Part shown: positions 14,458-21,074 of the stretch, piece after piece | Position numbering within the stretch: position 1 is the stretch's first letter | Layout: each line of letters opens with the position of its first letter | Assembly (NCBI GenBank): GCA_016213125.1 | Contig: JACRBR010000250.1 | Coordinates: forward strand, 1-21,797 | From: Chloroflexota bacterium | GTDB taxonomy: Bacteria; Chloroflexota; Dehalococcoidia; DSTF01; JACRBR01 | DNA length: 21,797 nucleotides | Direction of reading: 5' to 3' | Program-made: the position numbers and the translations under genes | The notes under the pieces: model-generated | Databases searched by the model: none | The model's input: the letters and a program-made list of their open reading frames with translations, nothing else | What the model was told of the DNA's origin: nothing

Positions 14458-14580
14458 GCTTGCCTCCATGCCGCGGCGCCGCGTTCATAATCGTAAAATG
14501 GTCCGCCGCAGATGTGGACGGATCTTTAACACATTGCCGGATACGGCTTAATAGCGCCGCCGTACTATGGCCACGTAGAC

Positions 14581-14620
14581 AACAGCGCTGCGACCATGCT
14601 CCCCCGGTCGTAGCGCTGTT
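14581..14620 (-). terminator. 15-bp stem-loop, probable terminator of the cupredoxin-like gene
   Basis: Arms 14581-14595 and 14606-14620 are complementary over 15 bp with one G-T wobble, around a 10-base loop. The hairpin starts 20 bases after the minus-strand stop at 14640. On the minus strand it is followed by TGTCT; on the plus strand by the T-richer TCTTTGTCTC, so it may stop transcription in both directions. No plus-strand gene ends here, leaving open a short plus-strand transcript. Confidence 0.6.
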
Positions 14621-14639
14621 TCTTTGTCTCTGCCGTCCC

Positions 14640-15083
14640 TCATTTCACAAGGACACGAGTCAGTTCCAACCTCGTGTACGTGCCCGGGACGAACGCCCCC
14701 AGCTCGTACTCCCCCTTCTTCGTAAACCGCACCAGCACCGATTCCGAGCGCCCGGGCGAGACATCCACGGATACATACGGCCTCGGCTCTTTGAACGCGC
14801 CTGCTTCATGGTTCTTCGGCAGCTCCGGGAGTTGCTCCACGCCCTCCCCGCCCGCAAGCATCGTGCGGACCTCCTTCGCCTGGTTGTCGAACCTCAGCTC
14901 AAGGATCTGGCCTCGCCGCACTTCGATCAACGGCGGCGACATGTGGTCGTCGTAGACCACCACCACAACGAGCGGCGCCGGCCCCGTGCCGGCGTTGCCG
15001 TCCGCCACCTGTGCGATGACAACGAACGCAGTCACCGCGATGATGGCGAGTGCGGCGATCATACCCAGCGTGTATTTCAGCAC
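14640..15083 (-). CDS. Membrane-anchored cupredoxin-fold protein lacking copper ligands
   Basis: The 147-residue protein begins with a hydrophobic anchor (MLKYTLGMIAALAIIAVTAF), then a short Gly/Ala linker and a domain of about 110 residues with the cupredoxin pattern: VVVVVYDDHMSPPLIEVRRGQ, LELRFDN, and VLVRFTKKGEYELGAFVPGTY. In copper-binding relatives the last strand reads Y-x-F-x-C-x-x-P-G-H with a later Met. Here the Cys is Ala and the His is Thr, so a type 1 copper site cannot form in the usual way. The protein is probably exported and membrane-tethered. The start is uncertain: the open frame extends far upstream as the antisense of the thioredoxin gene, and GTG at 15083, GTG at 15143 or ATG at 15062 are all possible; 15083 gives the best anchor. 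It diverges from the DipZ-like thioredoxin gene. Confidence 0.65.
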   Translation of the reverse strand: MLKYTLGMIAALAIIAVTAFVVIAQVADGNAGTGPAPLVVVVVYDDHMSPPLIEVRRGQILELRFDNQAKEVRTMLAGGEGVEQLPELPKNHEAGAFKEPRPYVSVDVSPGRSESVLVRFTKKGEYELGAFVPGTYTRLELTRVLVK

Positions 15084-15207
15084 GGGTGCGCGAGGGCTCC
15101 TGTCCGGCGTGTGGTGTGACGGCGGGCATCGTAGCCCGATCACCCCCGTCAGCACAAACGCGCCGGAAATTCGCGGCGTATCGCCGGGCGTCAAGTGGGC
15201 TTCGCGA

Positions 15208-15213
15208 TAGAAT
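15208..15213 (+). promoter_or_regulatory. -10-like TAGAAT in the divergent spacer
   Basis: TAGAAT matches TATAAT at five of six positions and would start transcription near 15220, about 50 bases before the ATG at 15273. No matching -35 is visible. A TTGACA at 15221-15226 has no -10 at the right distance. Confidence 0.3.
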
Positions 15214-15272
15214 GCGTCACTTGACAGCGACGGTTCACCAGGACGGCGTTGTGCCGCACGAGGGTTCTTCGC

Positions 15273-16280
15273 ATGCAGGAAGAGCAGGGCCCAGTTCATG
15301 CACCAGAGTTTTCGCCCAACGCCACCTGGCTCCAGGGCGGCCCCCTCACCATCGCTGGCCTGCGCGGACGGCCGGTGATGGTCGACTTCTGGGACTACAC
15401 CTGCGTTAACTGCCTCCGCACCCTCCCCTACGTGAAGGAGTGGCACCGCCGCTATCACTCGCTCGGCCTCACCATCGTCGGCGTCCACGCACCCGAGTTC
15501 TCCTTCGCGCGCGAATATAACAACGTCCTTCGCGCCGTCCGCGAGCACGGCATCGACTACCCCGTCGTCCTCGACAATGACTACGCCATCTGGCAGGCCT
15601 ACGCGAACCGCTACTGGCCCGCCAAGTACCTCATCGACGGCAACGGCTACCTGCGCGGCTACCACCACGGCGAGGGCGCCTATCGCGAGACCGAAGAGGC
15701 CCTGCAGGCGCTGTTACGCGAGTCGTTCCCGCAGATCCTTCTGCCCGGACTCATGGATCCGGTCCGGGACGAAGATCGCGAGGGCGCCGTCTGCTACCGT
15801 GTCACACCCGAGCTCTACCTGGGTTATCTCCGTGGCAACTACGGTACCGCCGCCATTCAGCCCGACAAGCCCGCGACCTACACGGATCCCGGCAAGCACA
15901 TGGACGGCTTCCTCTATCTTCAGGGCGATTGGCTGCTCGCCAACGAGTACCTCGCCCGGCCCGCTGGCGCTCACGGCGAGAGCCGCCTCACCGTTCCCTA
16001 CATGTCGAAGGACGTGAACCTCGTCATCCACCCGCCGACGTTCGGCGGCGCCGCCACCATCAGCATCCTGCAGGATGGCAAGCCCATCGCCGCCGAGGAC
16101 GCGGGAGAGGACGTGGTCGCCGGCGTCGCCACATCCGTCGTCACCATCGACGCCCCGCGCATGTACCGCCTCGTCAGCAACCGCGACATCGATCGGCACG
16201 AGCTCACCCTCGCCACCACCTCCGACGGCGTCGCCATGTACGCCTTCACCTTCACCTCTTGCCTCATGCCCGCCGATTGA
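15273..16280 (+). CDS. DipZ-like thioredoxin-fold protein with C-terminal accessory domain
   Basis: The 335-residue product has an N-terminal thioredoxin-like domain (about residues 10-150) of the TlpA/DipZ kind: LRGRPVMVDFWDYTCVNCLRTLPY with redox cysteines Cys44 and Cys47, then LTIVGVHAPEFSF, YPVVLDNDYAIWQAYANRYWP with the cis-Pro, and KYLIDGNGYLRGYHHGEGAY. The C-terminal half (TPELYLGYLRGNYG, later MYRLVSNRDIDRHELTLAT) resembles the C-terminal domain of mycobacterial DipZ, where it follows the thioredoxin module. The CcdA-type membrane part of DipZ is absent, and no signal peptide or anchor is visible, so this is a stand-alone and probably cytoplasmic version. The start is the ATG at 15273 with GAGGG eight bases upstream; a TTG at 15249 would add eight residues. 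The role is probably thiol-disulphide exchange; the partner is unknown. Confidence 0.85.
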   Translation: MQEEQGPVHAPEFSPNATWLQGGPLTIAGLRGRPVMVDFWDYTCVNCLRTLPYVKEWHRRYHSLGLTIVGVHAPEFSFAREYNNVLRAVREHGIDYPVVLDNDYAIWQAYANRYWPAKYLIDGNGYLRGYHHGEGAYRETEEALQALLRESFPQILLPGLMDPVRDEDREGAVCYRVTPELYLGYLRGNYGTAAIQPDKPATYTDPGKHMDGFLYLQGDWLLANEYLARPAGAHGESRLTVPYMSKDVNLVIHPPTFGGAATISILQDGKPIAAEDAGEDVVAGVATSVVTIDAPRMYRLVSNRDIDRHELTLATTSDGVAMYAFTFTSCLMPAD

Positions 16281-16315
16281 TCGTGGCCTGACACGGCTGT
16301 TAGTCGAACATGCTC

Positions 16316-16339
16316 GTAGGGATGAGGCATACCTCGCCC
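16316..16339. repeat. REP-like element, diverged copy 2
   Basis: GTAGGGATGAGGCAT followed by ACCTCGCCC has the same order and flank as the palindrome at 13886-13903. The stem (16320-16327 with 16332-16339) retains six Watson-Crick pairs, one G-T and one A-C mismatch. It lies between convergent genes. Confidence 0.5.
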
Positions 16340-16360
16340 GGTGATACGCCCGATCGGGTC

Positions 16361-16708
16361 CTACGCCACCAGCCGCTTCAACAACGCCCGCAGCCGCGGC
16401 GTCTTCCGCAACGCCTCCCGCAACCCCGCGATCGCGTCCTCATCCACGATCAGCGCGCCGCGCTGGAACTGCCCGCCGGGGCTGTAGAAGCAGAACCGCA
16501 CGCTCGCCGTCCCCGCCGCCTCGCCGTCCTCGTACTGCATCAACTGGATCGCGGGCTCGTGGTGCGGGCCGGACCACGCCGCCTCTTCGACGATCTGCCC
16601 GCCGCCCCAGTGCATCTCGAACGGCCGCGGCACCGGCCGAGGAACCGCGCGCCCTTTCGCCTGTGCCGTCTTCGTCGTGGTCTTCACCGCCGCTCGTTTC
16701 GCCTTCAT
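16361..16708 (-). CDS. Small conserved-looking protein of unknown function
   Basis: The 115-residue product starts with a strongly basic, low-complexity tail (MKAKRAAVKTTTKTAQAKGR) and continues into a compact domain. This reads PFEMHWGGGQIVEEAA, then IQLMQYEDGEAAGTASVRFCFYSPGGQFQRGALIVDE, and ends in the helix-like DAIAGLREALRKTPRLRALLKRLV. The basic tail could bind nucleic acid, and the rest looks like a small alpha/beta fold. I do not recognise a family. The ATG at 16708 is preceded by GGGAGG five bases upstream, which supports real translation. It is divergent from tyrS with a gap of 96 bases. Confidence 0.6.
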   Translation of the reverse strand: MKAKRAAVKTTTKTAQAKGRAVPRPVPRPFEMHWGGGQIVEEAAWSGPHHEPAIQLMQYEDGEAAGTASVRFCFYSPGGQFQRGALIVDEDAIAGLREALRKTPRLRALLKRLVA

Positions 16709-16804
16709 CGATGCCTCCCGGTCCCGCCGCCGCGCGCTCGGCGGCGATAGTCACACGCTGAGGTTACACTTGGGCATCTTGAGCGGCCTTCCGAATGGTG
16801 CCTG

Positions 16805-17929
16805 ATGACCAAGACCGTCGACCTGATCACCCGCAACCTCGACGAGGTCCTCACGCGTGAGGATCTCGAGCGCCTTGTCGCCCCCGGCACGCCCCTGCGC
16901 CACTACATCGGGTTCGAGATCTCCGGCAAGATCCACCTGGGCACCGGCCTCGTCTGCATGGGGAAGATCAAGGATTTCGTCGATGCCGGCGTCGACTGCA
17001 CCATCTTTCTCGCCGACTGGCACTCCTGGATTAACGACAAGCTCGGCGGCGACCGCGAGACCATCCGCCACATGGCCACCGCCTACTTCGCCGAGGGGCT
17101 GAAGGCGTCCTTCCGCTGCCTCGGCGGCGATCCTGCGAAGCTCCACTTCGTCCTCGGCACCGACCTCTACCACCACAACGACGAGTACTGGGCCTCGCTC
17201 ATCGACGTCGCGAAGGAGACCTCCCTCGCCCGCATGCAGCGCAGCATCACCATTCTCGGCCGCAAGGAGGGCGAATCCGTAGACTTCGCCAAGCTGCTCT
17301 ACCCCGCCATGCAGGTCGCCGATATCTTCCAGCTCGGCGTGAACATCGCCCACGCCGGCATCGACCAGCGCAAGGCCCACGTCATCGCCAGGGACGTCGC
17401 CAGCAAGCTGCGCGTGAAGCCGCTGCGCGATGCGAAGGGCGAGCAGATCAAGCCCGTCTGCGTGCATCACCCGCTGCTGCTCGGCCTGAACAAGCCGGCC
17501 GCCTGGCCGCCGCAGGAGGACCAGGATGTCACCGAGATCTTCGCCTCGATGAAGATGGCGAAGTCCGTGAAGGCGTCGGCGCTGTTCGTCCACGACACCG
17601 AGGACGAGGTGCGCTCGAAGGTGAAGAAGGCCTTCTGCCCGCCCGACTACCCCAGGTTCAACCCCATGCTCGACTGGGCCCGCAAGCTCGTCTTCGCGCG
17701 CGAGGGCGAGTTCCGCGTCGCCCGCAGCGAGGCCCACGGCGGCGACCTGCGCTTCTCCTCACCCGAAGAGCTGGAGCAGGTCTACGCCACAGCGGCCCTC
17801 CACCCAGCCGACCTCAAGAACGCCGTCGCCGACTGGCTCGTCGAGACCCTCCGCCCCGCCCGCGAAGCCTTCGCATCCAGGGACGCGCAGTCCCTCATCG
17901 GCGAGCTCGATGCACTCATCACACGCTGA
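16805..17929 (+). CDS. tyrS: Tyrosyl-tRNA synthetase, archaeal/eukaryotic type
   Basis: This 374-residue class I synthetase charges tRNA-Tyr. HIGH-type signature HLGT lies at residues 44-47 after YIGFEISGK; the KMSKS loop reads KMAKS (250-254). Tyrosine-recognition residues of the archaeal type are visible: Tyr34 in YIGFE, and Tyr166, Gln170 and Asp173 in YPAMQVAD, followed by DQRKAHVIARD. The C-terminus (SPEELEQVYATAALHPADLKNAVADWLVETLRPAR) is the archaeal anticodon-binding region. There is no S4 RNA-binding domain, which bacterial TyrS proteins carry. TrpRS is a close fold relative, but the Y-x3-Q-x2-D pattern favours Tyr. The ATG has only a weak ribosome-binding site. The gene is the last one before the composition switch near 17,980. 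Confidence 0.88.
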   Translation: MTKTVDLITRNLDEVLTREDLERLVAPGTPLRHYIGFEISGKIHLGTGLVCMGKIKDFVDAGVDCTIFLADWHSWINDKLGGDRETIRHMATAYFAEGLKASFRCLGGDPAKLHFVLGTDLYHHNDEYWASLIDVAKETSLARMQRSITILGRKEGESVDFAKLLYPAMQVADIFQLGVNIAHAGIDQRKAHVIARDVASKLRVKPLRDAKGEQIKPVCVHHPLLLGLNKPAAWPPQEDQDVTEIFASMKMAKSVKASALFVHDTEDEVRSKVKKAFCPPDYPRFNPMLDWARKLVFAREGEFRVARSEAHGGDLRFSSPEELEQVYATAALHPADLKNAVADWLVETLRPAREAFASRDAQSLIGELDALITR

Positions 17930-18091
17930 TGCCGATGCCACACGCGCCGCCACTGCCATGCTCGCCGCCCTTCGCCCGCCGGTGAGTTACTGGGCCGGTG
18001 TGACGATCCAACGTGGCCGGGTTTACGGTGTCTTGGTGTGTTGACCATTCGTATTGCGGCAGGCGCCAGCCGGACGATGTTGGGGAGACGC
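17930..18091. other. Gene-free spacer containing the GC-skew switch
   Basis: Plus-strand sequence is C-rich up to about 17,980 (CTCGCCGCCCTTCGCCCGCC) and becomes G-rich from there (GGTGAGTTACTGGGCCGGTG). The genes on either side keep this bias whichever strand they are on. I see no DnaA-box cluster, AT-rich unwinding region, tRNA, repeat or mobile-element end in these 162 bases. It separates the convergent tyrS and methyltransferase genes and shows no obvious terminator hairpin. Confidence 0.5.
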
Positions 18092-18733
18092 CTACCGGAC
18101 GAACTGGAACAGCTTGAGGCCGGGTTCCAAGGGTGGCGGGGGAATGATGAGGCGGTGGGCGCCGACGCTGTGGTGGGTGTCGGGCAGGGCTTCGAAGGCG
18201 ACTTCCTCGAAGCCGGATTCAGCAAACCAGCGCCTGATCTGCGGGGTGATGTCGTTGTCGGGGCGGCGGCCGCGCGTCCAGAGGACGGTGGCGCCTTCGG
18301 CGCAGAGCTGGGGGAGGTGCTGGACGGTGTTCTTGATGTCGGCGTCGGTGATATTGCCGAAGATGCCGCAGGCGAGCACGATGTCGGCCGGGGCGGCGGC
18401 GGCGTAGTTGCCGGTGAGGGCGGCGTCGTCGGCAAGCACGTTCACGCGCCCAAGGCCAGCGAGGCGGGCGGCGGCGCGGGCGGCATCGGCGTTACGGGGG
18501 TCGAGCTCGACGAGGAGCGCGGTGACATCGTCGCGGCGGGGATGCTCGGCGAGGACGGGGATGACGTCACGCCCCTGCCCGGCGCACATGCTGATGAGGC
18601 GGATAGGGCAGGGGTGCGCGTCGATGGCGTCACGAAGGAAACCCTGCACCGTGCGCAGGCGGCGGGAGAGGGACGACGTGGGGTCGTCGTAAGGGTGGTG
18701 CCATTCGAGCCAGTTGCGGGGAGTGGGGGGCAT
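18092..18733 (-). CDS. Class I SAM-dependent methyltransferase, substrate unknown
   Basis: The 213-residue product has a Rossmann-type methyltransferase core: motif I MCAGQGRDVIPVL (Gly52, Gly54, Asp56), an acidic residue at the end of strand 2 (VELDPRN, Glu76) for the SAM ribose, VNVLADDAAL for the adenine pocket, and APADIVLACGIFGNI with DI as motif IV. The later segment (GATVLWTRGRRPDNDITPQIRRWFAESGFEEVAF) is typical of small stand-alone methyltransferases. No target-recognition domain is visible, so the substrate cannot be named. The ATG at 18733 gives MPPTPRNWLEWHHPYDDP; the ribosome-binding site is weak, and an 8-bp tandem repeat begins ten bases upstream. Its codons are C-ending, unlike the minus-strand genes left of 17,980. 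Confidence 0.8.
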   Translation of the reverse strand: MPPTPRNWLEWHHPYDDPTSSLSRRLRTVQGFLRDAIDAHPCPIRLISMCAGQGRDVIPVLAEHPRRDDVTALLVELDPRNADAARAAARLAGLGRVNVLADDAALTGNYAAAAPADIVLACGIFGNITDADIKNTVQHLPQLCAEGATVLWTRGRRPDNDITPQIRRWFAESGFEEVAFEALPDTHHSVGAHRLIIPPPPLEPGLKLFQFVR

Positions 18734-18742
18734 AAATGTGTC

Positions 18743-18770
18743 TCAGTGCGTCAGTGCGGCAGTGCGTCAG
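18743..18770. repeat. Short tandem repeat (8-bp unit, about 3.5 copies)
   Basis: TCAGTGCG occurs twice in a row (18743-18758), followed by GCAGTGCG and TCAG. It lies immediately upstream of the methyltransferase start, within its leader or promoter. Repeats of this kind can vary in copy number by slippage. Confidence 0.6.
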
Positions 18771-18817
18771 TAGCATTTTCTACTGGAACTCGATTCATGA
18801 TGCCGGGAGTTGGCTGA

Positions 18818-18916
18818 GGACAGGTAAAGACCTGTCCGTACGGATCCTTCCGCACAGGGCGGTGACAGTCCCGGCTTCTGTCCCGATACACGCACCGAGC
18901 GGAGCTGACGCTCCGC
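18818..18916. repeat. Cluster of perfect or near-perfect short hairpins
   Basis: Three stem-loops with four-base loops lie in this otherwise empty spacer: 18818-18837 (GGACAGGT-AAAG-ACCTGTCC, 8 bp, perfect), 18838-18855 (CGGA-TCCT-TCCG core with two further pairs past one mismatch), and 18899-18916 (GCGGAGC-TGAC-GCTCCGC, 7 bp, perfect). A weaker GACAG/CTGTC pair lies between the last two. They resemble dispersed palindromic intergenic elements. The rest of 18734-19006 holds no gene; GTCTCACTT is repeated near 18983 and 18997. Confidence 0.5.
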
Positions 18917-19006
18917 CGCTACTGCATGTGCCGTTCAACTTCGACCTTCAGCCCGTGCATGCGCCTCGCTCCCGCCTCTCGCGTCTCACTTCCAACGTCT
19001 CACTTC

Positions 19007-19954
19007 TCACTCGGGGCGGCGGGTTAGTTTCTCTACTTCGGCCATCTCCTCCGAGGTGAGCTTCCAGGCGCCGGCCGCGACGTTCTGCTCGAGTTGCTCG
19101 GGCTTGGTGGCTCCGGCGATGACGCTGGAGACCCAGGGGTGGCTGGCGAGCCAGCCGATGGCGAGGTCGAGCATGGTGTGGCCGCGCTGCAGCGCGAACT
19201 CTTCAAGCGCCGTGAGGACGGCGAAGTTCTGGTCGGTGAGGACGCCCTGGGCGCGCTGGCCCATGGCGGCGATGCGCGTGCCCTCGGGCGGCGGCTGGCC
19301 GGGGCGGTACTTGCCGGTGAGGAAGCCGTTGGCGAGCGGGAAGTAGGGCAGGACGCCGACGCCGTACTTCTCGGCGACCTGGCCCAGGTCGCGCTCGATG
19401 CGGCGGTCCAGCAGGTTGTACTGGTTCTGGGCACTGATGAAGGGCGAGAGGTGGCCGGTGCGGGCCACCCACTGGGCCTCGACGACCTGCCATCCCGTGT
19501 AGTTGCTGCACCCGACGTAGCGGACGCGTCCGGACTTCACGACGTCGTCGAGCGCGTGCATGGTCTCTTCGATGGGCGTGGTGACGTCAGGAAAGTGCAT
19601 TTGGTAGAGGTCGATGTAGTCGGTATTGAGGCGCTGCATGCTGGCGTCGACGGCCTCGAAGATGTACTTGCGGGAGCCGCCACCCCAGAGCGGGCCTTCA
19701 CCCATGGGCGTGCGGAACTTGGTGGCGAGGATGATGTTGCGGCGGTGGGGCTTGATGGCGGCGCCGAGAAACTCCTCGGACTTCCCGCGCGCGCCGTAGA
19801 CATCGGCGGTGTCGAAGAAGTTGATGCCGAGCTCGACTGCCTTGTCGACGACGACCTTTGTTTGGTCGGCGTCGATGCGCATGCCGAAGTTGTTGCAGCC
19901 GAGGCCGACGGCCGAGACCTGGAGGCCGGACTTGCCGAGATTCCTGTATTCCAT
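19007..19954 (-). CDS. Aldo/keto reductase
   Basis: The 315-residue protein is a full-length aldo/keto reductase, an NADPH-dependent TIM-barrel oxidoreductase acting on carbonyls. The catalytic tetrad is visible: Asp48 and Tyr53 in FFDTADVYG, Lys79 in LATKF, and His120 in QMHFPD. The N-terminus MEYRNLGKSGLQVSAVGLGCNNFG and the cofactor segment VSSVIAGATKPEQLEQNV are typical of the general stress-protein/YhdN-like and Kv-beta-like group. The physiological substrate is not deducible. AAGGAG lies 11 bases before the ATG. An extended -10 (TGCTACAAT, 20000-19992, minus strand) would start the message about 30 bases before the ATG. It is divergent from the SGNH hydrolase gene. Confidence 0.92.
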   Translation of the reverse strand: MEYRNLGKSGLQVSAVGLGCNNFGMRIDADQTKVVVDKAVELGINFFDTADVYGARGKSEEFLGAAIKPHRRNIILATKFRTPMGEGPLWGGGSRKYIFEAVDASMQRLNTDYIDLYQMHFPDVTTPIEETMHALDDVVKSGRVRYVGCSNYTGWQVVEAQWVARTGHLSPFISAQNQYNLLDRRIERDLGQVAEKYGVGVLPYFPLANGFLTGKYRPGQPPPEGTRIAAMGQRAQGVLTDQNFAVLTALEEFALQRGHTMLDLAIGWLASHPWVSSVIAGATKPEQLEQNVAAGAWKLTSEEMAEVEKLTRRPE

Positions 19955-19991
19955 ACCGCGCTGTGCTCCTTCGTGTGGGTGTTGGATCGCG

Positions 19992-20000
19992 ATTGTAGCA
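19992..20000 (-). promoter_or_regulatory. Extended -10 promoter (TG-C-TACAAT) of the aldo/keto reductase gene
   Basis: On the minus strand TG, C, TACAAT (five of six to consensus) reads from 20000 to 19992. The expected start, near 19985, gives a 30-base leader that includes the AAGGAG ribosome-binding site. No -35 hexamer is visible, as expected for an extended -10 promoter. Confidence 0.5.
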
Positions 20001-20160
20001 GCGAAGACGGCTTAGCGGGGCCGTCAAGCTGCACCGGCAACGGCGCGAAGTTGCAGCGACCTGCCAACAGTGCTTTACGGTTCCGCAACGTCGTCCGCGT
20101 AGGATGCGGGCAGCGCGGGGGAGTGGACGCCGGGGGACGTGTTAGAGAGCCGCAGCCTCG

Positions 20161-20967
20161 TTGATCCGCAACGTCATCCTCCTGACCCTCGGGATTGCCA
20201 TCGGCGTGAGCGCTGGCTTCTCGGCCGCTGCCGCGCGGTCGCCGGAGACGGGGCTTCCGCCGCTGCGGCTGGTGGCGCTGGGTGACTCGATCACGGCCGG
20301 GTACGGCGTGGAGCCCATGAAGACGTACCCGGAGCTGGTAGCCAGGGATCTTGGCGCGCGCTCCGGGCGTGACGTGGTAGTGAGCAACCTGGGCGTGAAC
20401 GGTCTGCGCACGGGCGAGTTGCAGGAACTGCTGCGGACGGATCCACAGTACAGGGACGCGGTCGCAGCAGCGGACGTGATCACGATCGGCATCGGCACGA
20501 ACGACCTGTCGACGGCGCGGGGCGCGTACTATCGGGGGACGTGCGGCGGCCCGGACAACCGGACGTGCCTTTCGCAGGCGAGGCGGACGTTTCGCGACCA
20601 GCTGGCGCAGATTGCGGACGAGATCCTGCGACTGAAGAAGGGCGATGCGAAGGTCGTGCTCGTCGACGTGTACCTCTTCTACTTCAACGACACGGGAATG
20701 GCGAGCAGGTTCTCGCCACCGCTGGATACGACCACAGAGGTGAAGCAGCCGGGGATGCTGCTGCGCTGGCTTAACGACTATGTGCGGGCGACAGCGGAGG
20801 GCATGGGCTTCGGGTTTGCGTCCGTGCGTGGGGCGTTCAACGGGGAGAGCGGAGTCGAGAGCCCGCTGGCCCGTGGGATGGTGCTGCCGCAGCCCGATGG
20901 CGTGCATCCGAGCGCGCGCGGCCACACGGCGATCGCGGAGGCGGTCCTGGAGGCGCTGGAAGAATAG
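20161..20967 (+). CDS. SGNH/GDSL-family hydrolase (secreted or lipoprotein-like esterase)
   Basis: The 268-residue product has the SGNH hydrolase blocks: block I LVALGDSITAGYG with nucleophile Ser43, block II NLGVNGLRT with an oxyanion Gly, block III IGIGTNDLS with Asn114, and block V DGVHPSARGH with Asp246 and His249. Members hydrolyse esters, lipids or acylated sugars. The N-terminus (about residues 1-25, IRNVILLTLGIAIGVSAGFSAAAA) is a hydrophobic signal peptide or anchor without a lipobox Cys, so it is probably exported. A small Cys pair (CGGPDNRTC) could form a disulphide outside the cell. The TTG start at 20161 is chosen because it begins just before the signal peptide and no ATG or GTG in frame would preserve it. 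Its codons are G-ending (GCG, CTG, GTG), matching the G-rich + strand of this end of the window. Confidence 0.85.
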   Translation: MIRNVILLTLGIAIGVSAGFSAAAARSPETGLPPLRLVALGDSITAGYGVEPMKTYPELVARDLGARSGRDVVVSNLGVNGLRTGELQELLRTDPQYRDAVAAADVITIGIGTNDLSTARGAYYRGTCGGPDNRTCLSQARRTFRDQLAQIADEILRLKKGDAKVVLVDVYLFYFNDTGMASRFSPPLDTTTEVKQPGMLLRWLNDYVRATAEGMGFGFASVRGAFNGESGVESPLARGMVLPQPDGVHPSARGHTAIAEAVLEALEE

Positions 20968-21074
20968 CGCCGACCATCCCCACATCTTCCTTGAGGACCA
21001 ACTTCGGTTTCAAGACACCAAGCGGTTAGGGCCAGACCTGTTCGTACGAGTTTGCGACGACTACGCTATCGGCG

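Noticed and set aside
15084..15668. Long N-terminal extension of the cupredoxin-like protein
   Set aside because: It is the antisense of the thioredoxin gene; the membrane anchor begins near 15083.
17930..18091. Classical oriC with DnaA boxes
   Set aside because: No TTATCCACA-like cluster and no AT-rich stretch; only the skew switch itself is supported.
18038..18817. Plus-strand open frame opposite the methyltransferase
   Set aside because: Gly/Ala/Val-rich composition without motifs; the opposite frame shows a full methyltransferase core.
19094..20164. Plus-strand open frame opposite the aldo/keto reductase
   Set aside because: Low-complexity Gly/Val/Asp translation; the minus strand carries the catalytic tetrad.
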